This document shows, piece after piece, positions 49,361 to 58,676 of a DNA stretch of 64,000 nt. The notes below the pieces were generated by a model, which was not told where the DNA came from, searched no databases, and was given only the letters and a program-made list of their open reading frames with translations. Positions within the stretch are counted from its first letter, which is position 1; each line of letters starts with the position of its first letter. The stretch is taken from NCBI GenBank assembly GCA_903876765.1, contig CAIRBH010000025.1, forward strand, positions 1-64,000, given 5' to 3'. A program made the position numbers and the translations under genes. Source of the DNA: an uncultured Pseudomonadota bacterium. Lineage in GTDB: Bacteria; Pseudomonadota; Gammaproteobacteria; Burkholderiales; Methylophilaceae.

Positions 49361-49390
49361 TAAAGTGTTAATAAATAAAGTGTTCATTAA
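49361..49390. repeat. Imperfect 15-bp tandem duplication upstream of pagP
   Basis: TAAAGTGTTAATAAA is followed by TAAAGTGTTCATTAA (13 of 15 identical), in the 309-base gap between trhO and the PagP gene. I see no other feature in that gap. Confidence 0.75.
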
Positions 49391-49554
49391 CCCTAGCACC
49401 CTAAGAATCTATATACGGACTTAATTAATAAATTTATCTAATTGATTTAATTTTACTTTAGTTGATATTAGTCATTGTGTTTTGGATGCACAAGTATAGA
49501 GTGGATCTACTAGGTATTGATCACATTTCTCTGTAATACAGCATTGGAAATAAA

Positions 49555-50091
49555 TTGAAGCATGGGTTTGCAATAATAGCGTTAATAGCATCAACTACTT
49601 CGTTTGCAGAAGATTCGGCTATATTGTCTGACGTGCGAGATTCTTTGTCTCAAACATGGCAATCCAAAGATTATGAGCTTTATATCCCGGTCAATACTTG
49701 GCACAACCGCAGTTACTATACGGATGAAAAAATCGCCAGTTACAATGAGCAGCCTTGGGGTTTGGGACTAGGTAAATCTAGATTAGATGCAGATGGTAAT
49801 TGGCACAGCCTATACGCAATGGCTTTTTTGGACTCGCATAGCAAAATAGAACCTATAGTGGGTTATGGCTTTCAAAAAATATGGAGGCCTACAGATGTTA
49901 TTCGCTTAGGTTTAGGCTATACAGTCGGCGTTACATTGCGTGAAGATTCAAATTATTTACTGCCACTGCCTGTGGTTGCGCCCTTATTCTCGATAGGCTA
50001 TAAAGATCTATCCGTGCAATCAACTTATATAATCGGTGGTGAAGGCCATGGCAATATATTGTTTACTTGGTTGCGTTGGCAACTTGAGTAA
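49555..50091 (+). CDS. pagP: Lipid A palmitoyltransferase PagP
   Basis: It transfers a palmitate from phospholipid to lipid A in the outer membrane, increasing resistance to cationic peptides. The 178-residue protein has a signal peptide ending SFA-ED, then the PagP beta-barrel with catalytic His in NTWHNRSYY (H50), and D93/S94 in AFLDSHSK; YNEQPWGLGLGKSR and WHSLYAMAF are very PagP-like. The start is TTG with GGA upstream; no PhoP box was recognised. It is flanked by gaps on both sides and appears to be a single-gene unit. Confidence 0.95.
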   Translation: MKHGFAIIALIASTTSFAEDSAILSDVRDSLSQTWQSKDYELYIPVNTWHNRSYYTDEKIASYNEQPWGLGLGKSRLDADGNWHSLYAMAFLDSHSKIEPIVGYGFQKIWRPTDVIRLGLGYTVGVTLREDSNYLLPLPVVAPLFSIGYKDLSVQSTYIIGGEGHGNILFTWLRWQLE

Positions 50092-50416
50092 TTTGGTCTT
50101 GTAGAATTATCCAAATTAGATTTTTGACTGACAGTGCGCTTCTGGCCATGAGCATTCAGCCGCCTAAAGTACTCAGCCACCTGAGCTCATTGTTTGTCTT
50201 AAAGCAGATGCAAAAAATCAAAAAAATCTATTTGGCGTGCGCTATTTTTTTAAATTTAAGGCAGGTTAGCTCAATCTAGCATGTTGGACGCAACCAAAAA
50301 AAGAGGGCGTCTAACAAGACGCCCTTAAGGAGGAGAATAACAGCTTTGGAGAAGCCTAGTATTCAACAAGCACTTACCATGCCAAGTTTTTCATCCTGCC
50401 CATATTCTGTGATTAG
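50092..50416. other. Intergenic region between pagP and glgA
   Basis: These 325 bases lie between two convergent genes. The only clear feature is the glgA terminator at 50304-50325. After it comes a plus-strand AAGGAGGAG sequence with a short (about 24-codon) TTG-started frame that overlaps the end of glgA; I do not call it a gene. Confidence 0.6.
50304..50325 (-). terminator. Rho-independent terminator of glgA
   Basis: AGGGCGTCT (50304-50312) and AGACGCCCT (50317-50325) form a perfect 9-bp stem with an AACA loop, followed on the minus strand by CTTTTTTT. It lies about 90 bases after the glgA stop. Confidence 0.9.
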
Positions 50417-51877
50417 CTAAACGGATTTGCTTAATGTTTGGTAAACGGCCAGATACTCTAGGGCGCTTTTATCCCAACTTAAGTTTTGCGTCATGCCATT
50501 TTTTTGTATCTGCTTCCAGGCACTAGCGTCGTGATTGAATACATTTAGCGCCTGCTTAATACAGTGCAGCAGGCTAGCTGAGCTGGCTTCGCTCATGACA
50601 AAGCCGTTAGCCGTTTTGTTTTTAAAGGTGATGATATTGGTGTCAATCACAGAGTCTGCAAGCCCGCCAGTGGCGTTGACTATAGGTGGCGTGCCATAGG
50701 CTAATCCATAGAGTTGATTGAGCCCGCAAGGCTCAAAGCGCGAAGGCATGACAAACATATCGCACCCCGCCATGATTTGGTGTGAGAGCGGCTCGTTATA
50801 ACCTATGGTCACGCTGACTTTGCTGGGGTTGCTGGTGGCGAGGGCAACAAATGCCTGTTCTAACAGACTTTCACCATTGCCTAATAACGCTAGCTGGCAG
50901 CCAGCATCTATTAATTCTTGCAAAATAGGCACTAGCATGTCTAGGCCTTTTTGGTGAGTTAGGCGACTGACTACGCCTAATAATGGTGCGCTTGCCTCAA
51001 TTTGAAGCCCTAATTTTTGTTGCAGGGCGGCTTTGACCAGTTTTTTGCCAGCTAATGTGGCAGCGCTGTATTTTTTGACGAGATGCACATCTGTTTCTGG
51101 GTTCCATTCGTCGGTTTCTATGCCGTTTAAAATGCCTTTAATCTCGTTGCCACGCTTGCTGAGCAAGCCTTCTAGGCCAAAACCAAAGGCGGCGGTTTGA
51201 ATTTCTTTGGCATAGCTTGGGCTGACTGTGGTGACTGCATCTGCATAAAAAATACCCGCTTTTAAGAAGGATAATTGCCCATGATATTCAAAGCCTTCCA
51301 CGGCAAAACTGGTGTGCGGTAAGGCTAATGTAGATAGCCAGCCTGGCGCGTAGCAGCCCTGAAAGGCCATATTGTGTAGGCTGATGATGGATTTTGCCGA
51401 GCTGTGTTCGACTAATTTCATGTAAGCGGGCGTTAGGCCGGTTTGCCAATCGTTACAGTGCACAATATCTGGCCGCCAATCGCTGATAGGCGAGTCTGGC
51501 CCACTTAAAATAGCTGCCACTTTAGACAGTATGCCAAAGCGCAGAGGATTATCTAACCATTCTAGTCCGCTGGCATCGGCGTAGGGGCCGCCATCGCGTT
51601 CATAAAGTTGTGCAGCTTTAATCACCATGACTTTGACTTGGGTTTCTGCAATTGTACCCATCATCAGTGCGGCATTGTGAATGACGGGTAAATTGTCGAA
51701 TGAGGCAATAGCTCGCAGATTGGTTAGCTTGCTTAATACTGCTGGGTAGCCAGGCACTAGAATGCGAATATCCACACCTAGGTTTTGCAGCGCTGTTGGC
51801 AGCGAGCCGCTCACATCGGCTAAGCCACCCGTTTTAATCAGAGGAAAAACTTCAGAAGTGCTAAATAAAACCCGCAA
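50417..51877 (-). CDS. glgA: Glycogen synthase (ADP-glucose type)
   Basis: It extends alpha-1,4-glucan from ADP-glucose. The 486-residue GT5 glycosyltransferase has the N-terminal KTGGLADVSGSLP sugar-nucleotide motif (about 15-27), HNMAFQG, and the C-terminal PSRFEPCGLNQLYGLAYGTPP region. The only start available is a TTG at 51877. No glgC, glgB or glgP is nearby, so this is an isolated glycogen gene in the window. Transcription ends at a strong hairpin. Confidence 0.95.
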   Translation of the reverse strand: MRVLFSTSEVFPLIKTGGLADVSGSLPTALQNLGVDIRILVPGYPAVLSKLTNLRAIASFDNLPVIHNAALMMGTIAETQVKVMVIKAAQLYERDGGPYADASGLEWLDNPLRFGILSKVAAILSGPDSPISDWRPDIVHCNDWQTGLTPAYMKLVEHSSAKSIISLHNMAFQGCYAPGWLSTLALPHTSFAVEGFEYHGQLSFLKAGIFYADAVTTVSPSYAKEIQTAAFGFGLEGLLSKRGNEIKGILNGIETDEWNPETDVHLVKKYSAATLAGKKLVKAALQQKLGLQIEASAPLLGVVSRLTHQKGLDMLVPILQELIDAGCQLALLGNGESLLEQAFVALATSNPSKVSVTIGYNEPLSHQIMAGCDMFVMPSRFEPCGLNQLYGLAYGTPPIVNATGGLADSVIDTNIITFKNKTANGFVMSEASSASLLHCIKQALNVFNHDASAWKQIQKNGMTQNLSWDKSALEYLAVYQTLSKSV

Positions 51878-51972
51878 AATATACTTTCTTGATAATGAGC
51901 TTGATGCATTATTATATTGTATAAACCAATTGCTTCAACAATTTGCTTTCACAATGATTTTTAGGAGTCGCT

Positions 51973-52356
51973 ATGAGTTTTAATGGGTTTTTTGCGGTAG
52001 GCATAGGTGCGGCATTGGGGGCATGGATGCGCTGGTGGCTAGGCCTGTTGTTAAATGCAACTTTACCAGCGTTGCCGTTGGGCACTTTGCTGGCCAATTT
52101 AGTTGGCGGCTATCTCATCGGCCTGTTTGTCGGTTTGTTTTCCTTCACTTCGTCGTTTTCTCCTGAGTTGAGGCTGTTTATCATTACTGGCATCTTAGGC
52201 GGTTTGACGACATTTTCTACTTTTTCTGCTGAGGCGGTCACCTTGCTATCTCGCGGCCAGTATGGCTGGGCGGCCACACATATTTTAGTGCATGTATTAG
52301 GCTCACTAGCCATGACAGGCATGGGCTTGCTGACCGTGCAGCTAATACGCGGTTAA
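51973..52356 (+). CDS. crcB: Fluoride ion transporter CrcB (Fluc)
   Basis: It is a small dual-topology fluoride channel of 127 residues with four membrane helices. Conserved stretches include GAALGAWMRWWLG, LPLGTLLANLVGGYLIG and GGLTTFSTFSAE. AGGAG 6 bases before the ATG is a good ribosome-binding site. I looked for the crcB-type fluoride riboswitch in the short leader and did not find it. It is convergent with the semialdehyde dehydrogenase gene. Confidence 0.95.
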   Translation: MSFNGFFAVGIGAALGAWMRWWLGLLLNATLPALPLGTLLANLVGGYLIGLFVGLFSFTSSFSPELRLFIITGILGGLTTFSTFSAEAVTLLSRGQYGWAATHILVHVLGSLAMTGMGLLTVQLIRG

Positions 52357-52373
52357 GCTCAGGTCAGAATTCG

Positions 52374-53876
52374 TCATTTCATGGTAGGCATGACAAACTC
52401 AGCGCCAGCGGCTTTGTTGCCAGCAGGCCAGCGTGAGGTGGTGGTTTTTAAGCGGGTATAAAAGCGCATTCCTTCGCTGCCATAAATATGGTGGTCGCCA
52501 AACAGTGAGCGTTTCCAGCCACCAAAACTATGAAAAGCGATAGGTACAGGAATGGCCACATTCACCCCCACCATGCCAGCTTGCACGCGCTGGGTAAATT
52601 CACGAGCTATTTCGCCATCACGGGTAAAAATCGCTACGCCATTGCCAAACTCGTGATCATTGACTAGTTGCAAGGCTTCCTCAAAGCTGGTTGCACGCAC
52701 AACTGACAACACGGGGCCGAAAATTTCTTCTTGATAAATGCGCATGTTTTTTTTCACGTGATCAAACAGGCAAGGCGCTAAAAAGTAGCCTTGCTCATAG
52801 CCTTGGTGCTGGTAGGCGCGGCCGTCTATCACTAGTGTTGCCCCTTCAGCTACGCCTAAATCCACATAAGCTTTCACTTTGGCGTAATGTTCGGCGCTGA
52901 CCAAAGGGCCCATATCCGCTTGCTCATTTAAGCCTTGGTCTATGGTAATGCTTTGCACTTTTTCGCTAAGCTTGGCAATCAGCGCATCCGCCACATTGCC
53001 TACCGTCACCGCCACAGAAATAGCCATGCAGCGCTCACCCGCAGAGCCAAAAGCTGCACCTATGAGTGCGTCTGCCACTTGGTCTAAGTCAGCATCTGGC
53101 ATGACAATTAAATGATTTTTTGCCCCGCCCAGAGCTTGTACGCGCTTGCCATTTTTGCTGCCGGTGCTGTAAATATGCTCGGCAATCGGTGTGGAGCCAA
53201 CAAAGCTAATGGCCTGAATGCGTTTATCTTGCAACAACACATCTACGGCTTCTTTGTCACCATTGACTAAGTTAAACACGCCAGCTGGCAATCCAGCTTG
53301 GGCTAATAAATCGGCAATCATTAAACTCGCGCTAGGGGTTTTTTCTGAAGGTTTAAGCACAAACGTATTGCCAGTGGCGAGCGCCATAGGAATCATCCAT
53401 AGCGGCACCATGATAGGAAAATTAAACGGCGTGATGCCAGCTACTACACCTAATGGCTGACGCATACTGTAAGTATCTATGCCAGTTCCCACTTGGTCGT
53501 TGTAGTCGCCTTTCATGAGCTGCGGCATACCGCAAGCAAATTCTACGACTTCTATGCCACGGGTAACTTCACCACGGGCGTCGCTAATGGTTTTGCCATG
53601 TTCTAGTGAAATAGCTTTTGCTAAATCATCCGCATGCTCATCAAGCAGCGCCTTGAATTTAAACATGATGCGTGAACGGCGCAATGCTGGGGTGGCTGAC
53701 CATTCGGCAAAGGCCGCTTGTGCGGCACTAATGGCGGCCTCAACATCGACGGCATTTGCATTATTTAATTGCGCTTGCACTTGACCAGTCGCTGGGTTGA
53801 ATACCTGGCTATATCTGCTGCCTGTGCCGCTGGTGTGCTGACCGTTAATATAATGCCCTATGGTTTTAATATACAT
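52374..53876 (-). CDS. mmsA: CoA-acylating (methyl)malonate-semialdehyde dehydrogenase
   Basis: It converts malonate semialdehyde (or methylmalonate semialdehyde) to acetyl-CoA (propionyl-CoA) plus CO2 with NAD and CoA. From the ATG at 53876 the protein is 500 residues, normal for the family. Seen: GITPFNFPIMVPLWMIPMA, the FVGSTPIAEHIY motif and the catalytic cysteine in FGSAGERCMAIS (about residue 285), specific to MmsA-type enzymes. The aminotransferase gene upstream ends 22 bases before it; together they fit beta-alanine catabolism. Confidence 0.95.
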   Translation of the reverse strand: MYIKTIGHYINGQHTSGTGSRYSQVFNPATGQVQAQLNNANAVDVEAAISAAQAAFAEWSATPALRRSRIMFKFKALLDEHADDLAKAISLEHGKTISDARGEVTRGIEVVEFACGMPQLMKGDYNDQVGTGIDTYSMRQPLGVVAGITPFNFPIMVPLWMIPMALATGNTFVLKPSEKTPSASLMIADLLAQAGLPAGVFNLVNGDKEAVDVLLQDKRIQAISFVGSTPIAEHIYSTGSKNGKRVQALGGAKNHLIVMPDADLDQVADALIGAAFGSAGERCMAISVAVTVGNVADALIAKLSEKVQSITIDQGLNEQADMGPLVSAEHYAKVKAYVDLGVAEGATLVIDGRAYQHQGYEQGYFLAPCLFDHVKKNMRIYQEEIFGPVLSVVRATSFEEALQLVNDHEFGNGVAIFTRDGEIAREFTQRVQAGMVGVNVAIPVPIAFHSFGGWKRSLFGDHHIYGSEGMRFYTRLKTTTSRWPAGNKAAGAEFVMPTMK

Positions 53877-53898
53877 GGATGGTTCCAATATGATGTGT

Positions 53899-55317
53899 TT
53901 AAGTATTTTGTTGACTATGCATCGCCCAAGCTTGCTCGTTTTTAAGGTAGCGATTGGCGTCTAGTCCAGCTTCACCTTGGGCGATGACAAATTTAATCGC
54001 ATCACTCAAGGTGTTAAAAATGCGGTCAATTTCGTGTTTTTCTATGGTCAGCGGGGGTGAAATGGCAATAATGTCGCCAGTAAAACGCACATGCACGCCC
54101 ATTTCATAACACTTTAGATAAGTGGCTAAGGCCAAGGCGCCAGGTTTGCCCGCGATGGCCTCAAACTCTATGCCAGCGACTAAGCCTATATTGCGAATAT
54201 CTTTGATCATAGGCAGCCCTTTAAGTGAGTGCGCGGCTTCCTCAAAATAGCCACTTAAAGCCGCCGCTCTGGCTTCTAATTTTTCAGTGGCAAAAATATT
54301 TAGCGTGGCAATAGCGGCCGCACAAGCAATAGGTATGGCGCTATAAGTATAGCCATGTGGCAGTTCTATGGCGCCCGCGGCAGAGTTTTGCATAAAGGCG
54401 TCATAGATGTCGCGCTTAACGGCAACCGCGCCCATCGGCACAACGCCATTGGTCAGGCCTTTGGCGCAAGTGAGAATATCTGGCATGACGTCAAAGTAAT
54501 CTGCGCCAAATTTGCTGCCTAATCGGCCAAAGCCTGTGATGACTTCATCAAAAATGAGTAGGATGCCATATTTCGTGCAGATTTCACGCAGGCGTTTTAG
54601 ATAAGCAGCTGGTGGGATAATGACGCCAGCAGAGCCTTGCATAGGTTCAATGATCAGCGCGGCTATGGTGTTAGGATCATGCAAGGTGATGATGCGCTGC
54701 TCAAACTCATTGGCAAGTGCTATGCCGCCGTCTGGCGGCACCCCTTTGGTAAAGGCATTTTTGGCAATATCGAGCGGGTGGCGAATATGGTCTACGCCAG
54801 CTAAGCCATTGCCAAAAGCCTTGCGATTGCCCGCAATGCCGCCTACGGCAATGCCGCCAAAATTCACCCCGTGATAGCCGCGTTCACGACCTATCAGCTT
54901 GTTGCGTAGCGGGTTACCGGTGATGCGATGGTAAGCCAGTGCAATTTTTAGTGCGGTATCGGCGCATTCTGAGCCTGAATTGGTAAAAAAGATGCGATCC
55001 AAACCTACTGGCATATATTCGGCCAAACGCGCTGCGGCTTCAAAAGCCAGTGGATGGCTAGACTGAAAAGCGGGAGCGTAATCCAGCGTTAATAATTGCT
55101 GACCAACGGCACTGGCTATTTCAGTGCGACCATGCCCAGCGGGTACACACCACAGACCAGCCGTACCATCCAGGATGGCTCTATCATCTATGGACGTGTA
55201 GTAGTTGCCCTTGGCTGCTTTAAATAACCTAGGCATGGCCTTAAATTGCCGATTAGCGGTGAATGGCAGCCAATAGTGCGCCATATTCGGTAAGCTGACT
55301 GACTGCGGGCTAGACAT
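53899..55317 (-). CDS. Omega-amino acid:pyruvate aminotransferase (class III)
   Basis: It transfers an amino group from an omega-amino acid such as beta-alanine to pyruvate, giving malonate semialdehyde and L-alanine. From the ATG at 55317 (AGGA upstream) the protein is 472 residues. PLP-binding lysine lies in DILTCAKGLTNGVVPMGAV (about 290-308), with the class III stretch FTNSGSECADTALKIALAY and LLIFDEVITGFGRLG. The N-terminal MAHYWLPFTANRQFK segment is typical of the beta-alanine:pyruvate type. Spermidine/putrescine or taurine substrates cannot be excluded. Confidence 0.9.
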   Translation of the reverse strand: MSSPQSVSLPNMAHYWLPFTANRQFKAMPRLFKAAKGNYYTSIDDRAILDGTAGLWCVPAGHGRTEIASAVGQQLLTLDYAPAFQSSHPLAFEAAARLAEYMPVGLDRIFFTNSGSECADTALKIALAYHRITGNPLRNKLIGRERGYHGVNFGGIAVGGIAGNRKAFGNGLAGVDHIRHPLDIAKNAFTKGVPPDGGIALANEFEQRIITLHDPNTIAALIIEPMQGSAGVIIPPAAYLKRLREICTKYGILLIFDEVITGFGRLGSKFGADYFDVMPDILTCAKGLTNGVVPMGAVAVKRDIYDAFMQNSAAGAIELPHGYTYSAIPIACAAAIATLNIFATEKLEARAAALSGYFEEAAHSLKGLPMIKDIRNIGLVAGIEFEAIAGKPGALALATYLKCYEMGVHVRFTGDIIAISPPLTIEKHEIDRIFNTLSDAIKFVIAQGEAGLDANRYLKNEQAWAMHSQQNT

Positions 55318-55426
55318 GCTTTTTCCTACAACATTGATGATGGACAGTATCTTCAAGTGTTTAGCATATAGTGTCAAGTCTGGTTTTTAAAAAAAATATC
55401 CTATTGATTTAATTGACATTAATTTA

Positions 55427-55456
55427 TTAAATGTTATTGTATATTTAACACTTTAA
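55427..55456. promoter_or_regulatory. Inverted repeat in the divergent regulator/aminotransferase promoter
   Basis: TGTTATTGTATATTTAACA (55432-55450) has arms TGTTA/TAACA, extended outward by TTAAA and CTTTAA with a one-base bulge. It sits in the 171-base divergent region, 18 bases after a plus-strand TTGACA (55413-55418), where the regulator could repress both genes. Binding by the adjacent HTH-cupin protein is inference. Confidence 0.5.
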
Positions 55457-55488
55457 ACAGTTGATGTAGCTATTGATAGGGAAAATTG

Positions 55489-56046
55489 ATGATAGATGTA
55501 GATTTGGGTTCACGATTACGGCAGGCACGCTTACGCCATCAGCTATCACAGCGAGCGCTGGCCAAAAAAGCGGGGGTGGCTAACGCCACCATTTCACTGA
55601 TTGAATCTGGTAACACCAGCCCGTCAGTGAGTGCGCTAAAACGCATATTGGCAGGCCTGCCCATGACTTTGGCGGAGTTTTTTTCAGATGCATTGACAGA
55701 CGCTAAAACTACCGTGTTTTATCGTGCGCAGGAGCTTACCGAAATTAGTGGTGGCCAAGGTATTTCTTATCGTCAAATTGGTTCAGCCAAGGATGGACAT
55801 GTCTTACAAATTTTGTTTGAATCTTATGCGCCAGGGGTGGATACTGGCCTTATTATGTTGCAGCACGAAGGCGAAGAAGGTGGTGTGATTATCTCGGGTA
55901 AGTTAGAAGTCACCGTGGGCGATAATACCCGAGTGCTAGGGGTTGGCGATGCTTATTATTTTAATAGTCATGAGCCGCATCGCTTTCGTAATGCGGGTGG
56001 GCAAATTTGCACTTTGGTCAGTTCATGCAGCCCGCCCAGCTTTTGA
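55489..56046 (+). CDS. XRE-family HTH and cupin regulator (PuuR-like)
   Basis: It is a 185-residue transcription regulator with an N-terminal XRE helix-turn-helix (about 5-60: LRQARLRHQLSQRALAKKAGVANATISLIESG) and a C-terminal cupin sensor domain (about 105-180). This architecture matches PuuR/SutR-type regulators that often control polyamine or amino-acid catabolic genes. AGGGA is 7 bases before the ATG; an adjacent TTG one codon upstream is less likely. It is divergent from the aminotransferase and followed by dadA 116 bases downstream, so it likely controls this catabolic region. Confidence 0.9.
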   Translation: MIDVDLGSRLRQARLRHQLSQRALAKKAGVANATISLIESGNTSPSVSALKRILAGLPMTLAEFFSDALTDAKTTVFYRAQELTEISGGQGISYRQIGSAKDGHVLQILFESYAPGVDTGLIMLQHEGEEGGVIISGKLEVTVGDNTRVLGVGDAYYFNSHEPHRFRNAGGQICTLVSSCSPPSF

Positions 56047-56081
56047 TTAGGCCGCACTGAATATCATTCGTGATAAATTTA

Positions 56082-56108
56082 TTTTGCATGAACTGTATCA
56101 TTGCAAAA
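56082..56108. promoter_or_regulatory. Inverted repeat upstream of dadA
   Basis: TTTTGCA (56082-56088) and TGCAAAA (56102-56108) are inverted, with TGA and TCA continuing inward for about 10-bp arms with one bulge. It lies 54 bases before the dadA start, a suitable place for an activator or repressor site. It does not match the inverted repeat in the regulator promoter. Confidence 0.45.
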
Positions 56109-56162
56109 AAATAGGCCTATATTCTGTATTAATGCTTGTGAGTAGTTTTGTGAGGAATCATC

Positions 56163-57473
56163 ATGCGTGTGCTAGTGTTAGGTTCTGGGGTGGTTGGGGT
56201 AACAAGTGCTTATTATTTGGCTAAGAAAGGCTTTGAGGTCACGGTTATTGATCGTCAGCCAGCGGTAGCATTAGAGACTAGTTATGCAAACGCGGGGCAG
56301 ATTTCGCCAGGCTATGCAGCGCCTTGGGCTGCCCCTGGGGTGCCGTTAAAAGCCATGAAATGGCTGTTTCAGAGACATTCGCCATTAGCGATTAAGCCAG
56401 ATTTAAGCCTATGGCAGTTGCAATGGACAATCAAATTGCTACAAAACTGCACTTCAAAAAAATATGCCATTAATAAAGAGCGTTTAGTGCGCTTGGCTGA
56501 ATACAGCCGCGATTGTTTAGGGCAGTTGCGGCTTGATACGGGCATAACTTACGAAGGCCGTACCCAAGGCACTTTGCAGGTGTTTCGCACGCAACAGCAA
56601 TTAGACGCCGAAGCCAAAGATATTGCCGTACTAGAGCGCTGCGGCGTGCCGTTTGAAGCCTTAGACCCTGATGGTTGCGTGCGAGCCGAACCCGCATTGG
56701 CTGCGGTCAAAGATCAATTGTTGGGTGGCTTGCGCTTGCCGCACGATGAGACTGGCGATTGCCAGTTATTTACCACGAATTTGGCGCTAGAGGCCATCAA
56801 ACTCGGCGTGCAATTTAGACAAGACGTGACGATTAAGCGCTTATTGTTAGCGCAAGGTAAGCTGGCTGGCGTAGAAATCAGCACGGGTGAGGGCGCAGAG
56901 CAAGCGATAGAAGTCTTGCAGGCTGATCAATACGTGGTGGCGCTGGGCAGTTACTCGCGTCCCTTAATGCAAGGCTTGGGCTTGCAAATACCGGTCTACC
57001 CCGTTAAAGGTTATTCGCTCACCGTGCCTATTTTGCATAGTGAGGCGGCACCAGTTTCTACGGTGATGGATGAAACCTATAAAGTGGCGATCACCCGATT
57101 TGATCAGCGTATTCGCGTGGGTGGCATGGCCGAGCTGGCTGGCTTTGACTTAAGCCTTAACCCACGTCGGCGGGCAACCTTAGAAATGGTGTTAAATAAT
57201 TTATTTCCGAATGCGGGCGATGTTTCGCAAGCCCTATTTTGGACGGGACTACGCCCCATGACACCCGATGGCACGCCCATTATTGGGCCAGCCTCGGCTA
57301 GCTATGATAATGTTTGGATGAATACTGGCCATGGCACTTTGGGTTGGACCATGGCCTGTGGTTCAAGCCAAGTATTGGCTGATTTGCTGGCGCACCATCA
57401 GCCCGCCATCAAAACCGATGATTTGGCGCTTGGTCGATATGCGGTAAGTCGCTACAATAAGGCCGACCATTAA
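56163..57473 (+). CDS. dadA: D-amino acid dehydrogenase
   Basis: It is a membrane-associated flavoprotein that oxidises D-amino acids, mainly D-alanine, to 2-oxo acids and ammonia, passing electrons to quinone. The 436-residue DAO-family protein has the FAD-binding [21 protein letters not shown] motif at the N-terminus (3-23) and [21 protein letters not shown], the DadA signature, plus the C-terminal [15 protein letters not shown] and [25 protein letters not shown] precedes the ATG. An alanine racemase gene follows 48 bases later, the classical dad pairing. Confidence 0.96.
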   Translation: MRVLVLGSGVVGVTSAYYLAKKGFEVTVIDRQPAVALETSYANAGQISPGYAAPWAAPGVPLKAMKWLFQRHSPLAIKPDLSLWQLQWTIKLLQNCTSKKYAINKERLVRLAEYSRDCLGQLRLDTGITYEGRTQGTLQVFRTQQQLDAEAKDIAVLERCGVPFEALDPDGCVRAEPALAAVKDQLLGGLRLPHDETGDCQLFTTNLALEAIKLGVQFRQDVTIKRLLLAQGKLAGVEISTGEGAEQAIEVLQADQYVVALGSYSRPLMQGLGLQIPVYPVKGYSLTVPILHSEAAPVSTVMDETYKVAITRFDQRIRVGGMAELAGFDLSLNPRRRATLEMVLNNLFPNAGDVSQALFWTGLRPMTPDGTPIIGPASASYDNVWMNTGHGTLGWTMACGSSQVLADLLAHHQPAIKTDDLALGRYAVSRYNKADH

Positions 57474-57521
57474 TTTCCATCTTATCCCTTAGTCATTAAA
57501 TTTAGCCATTAAATAGAGATC

Positions 57522-58634
57522 ATGTCCCGCCCCGCAATCGCCCACATACGCCTTGACGCTTTTAGACACAATTATCGTGTGGCTAAAAAGCATTACGGTG
57601 GCAAAGCATTGGCTGTTATTAAAGCGAATGCCTATGGTCATGGCGCTGTGCACTGCGCTAAATCAATCAGAAGCGAGGCAGATGGTTTTGCCGTGGCTTG
57701 CCTAGAAGAAGCCATGCAATTGCGTGAAGCAGGCATTACTGAGCCGATTTTGTTATTAGAAGGTTTTTTTGAAGCAGCAGAATTAGCGGACATTGTCGCG
57801 CATGATTTATGGCTAGTGATCCATGCGCATTGGCAAATTGATATTTTACTGGCGGCTAAGTTGAAGCGCGCCGTAAAAGTTTGGCTAAAGATGGATACTA
57901 GCATGCATAGAATTGGCCTGCCGCCGCAAGACTACCTAGCGGCATACAGGTGCTTAAAAGCACATGACAATGTGAGTCAAATGGTGCTGATGACGCATTT
58001 TGCTAATGCCGATAATCTCAGTACCAATCATACCCTGCAACAATGCCAGATTTTTCAAGAGACTATTCAGGGTTTAAATGACAGTGCTGGTATAGATACC
58101 AGCGTGGCTAACTCGGCGGCCATTTTGGCTTGGCCACAAACCCAGCATAAGACGCATTTAGCGCAGCACTGGTCTAGGCCTGGCATCATGCTCTATGGAG
58201 CAAACCCAGTGCTAGAGTCGGCCGCAGGTCAAGAATTGCTGCCTGTGATGCAGCTTAACTCGCGCATTATTTCAATATCCAAGATTAAAAAAGGTGAGTC
58301 GATTGGTTACGGCAGCATATTTACCGCCGAGCGTGATACCACAGTTGGCATAGTGGCCTGTGGCTATGCCGATGGTTATCCTCGGTCTGCAACCACAGGC
58401 ACACCAGTGGCGGTTGCCGGCCATATCACGCGCTTGATAGGCCGCGTCTCTATGGATATGCTGTCAGTAGATTTAACCGATTTACCTGCTGTAGCTGTTG
58501 GCAGCGAAGTGGAATTATGGGGTAAGCAAGTCTCGGCCAATGCCGTGGCTGCCAGTGCTGGCACAATAGCCTATGAGTTATTTTGTCATGTCAAGCGCGT
58601 ACATTTTCAATATTTTGACGCAGCCAATATATAA
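57522..58634 (+). CDS. alr: Alanine racemase
   Basis: It interconverts L- and D-alanine with PLP, for catabolism and for peptidoglycan D-Ala. The 370-residue protein has the PLP-lysine motif AVIKANAYGHG (about 31-41), HRIGLPP and the C-terminal domain with GYADGYPRS and the catalytic tyrosine region GESIGYGSIF. It lies directly after dadA; this makes it the catabolic DadX type by context, although it could be the only racemase. Confidence 0.97.
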   Translation: MSRPAIAHIRLDAFRHNYRVAKKHYGGKALAVIKANAYGHGAVHCAKSIRSEADGFAVACLEEAMQLREAGITEPILLLEGFFEAAELADIVAHDLWLVIHAHWQIDILLAAKLKRAVKVWLKMDTSMHRIGLPPQDYLAAYRCLKAHDNVSQMVLMTHFANADNLSTNHTLQQCQIFQETIQGLNDSAGIDTSVANSAAILAWPQTQHKTHLAQHWSRPGIMLYGANPVLESAAGQELLPVMQLNSRIISISKIKKGESIGYGSIFTAERDTTVGIVACGYADGYPRSATTGTPVAVAGHITRLIGRVSMDMLSVDLTDLPAVAVGSEVELWGKQVSANAVAASAGTIAYELFCHVKRVHFQYFDAANI

Positions 58635-58676
58635 TTTTTTACTATTATTTATCAATTATTTATTAAAGGTTTTTAT

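Noticed and set aside
50326-50410. Small gene after the AAGGAGGAG sequence next to glgA
   Set aside because: The frame is only about 24 codons, starts at TTG, and its end overlaps the 3' end of glgA; there is no recognisable product.
51880-51972. Possible fluoride riboswitch before crcB
   Set aside because: The leader is short and lacks the conserved crcB-motif core; only an ordinary AGGAG ribosome-binding site is present.
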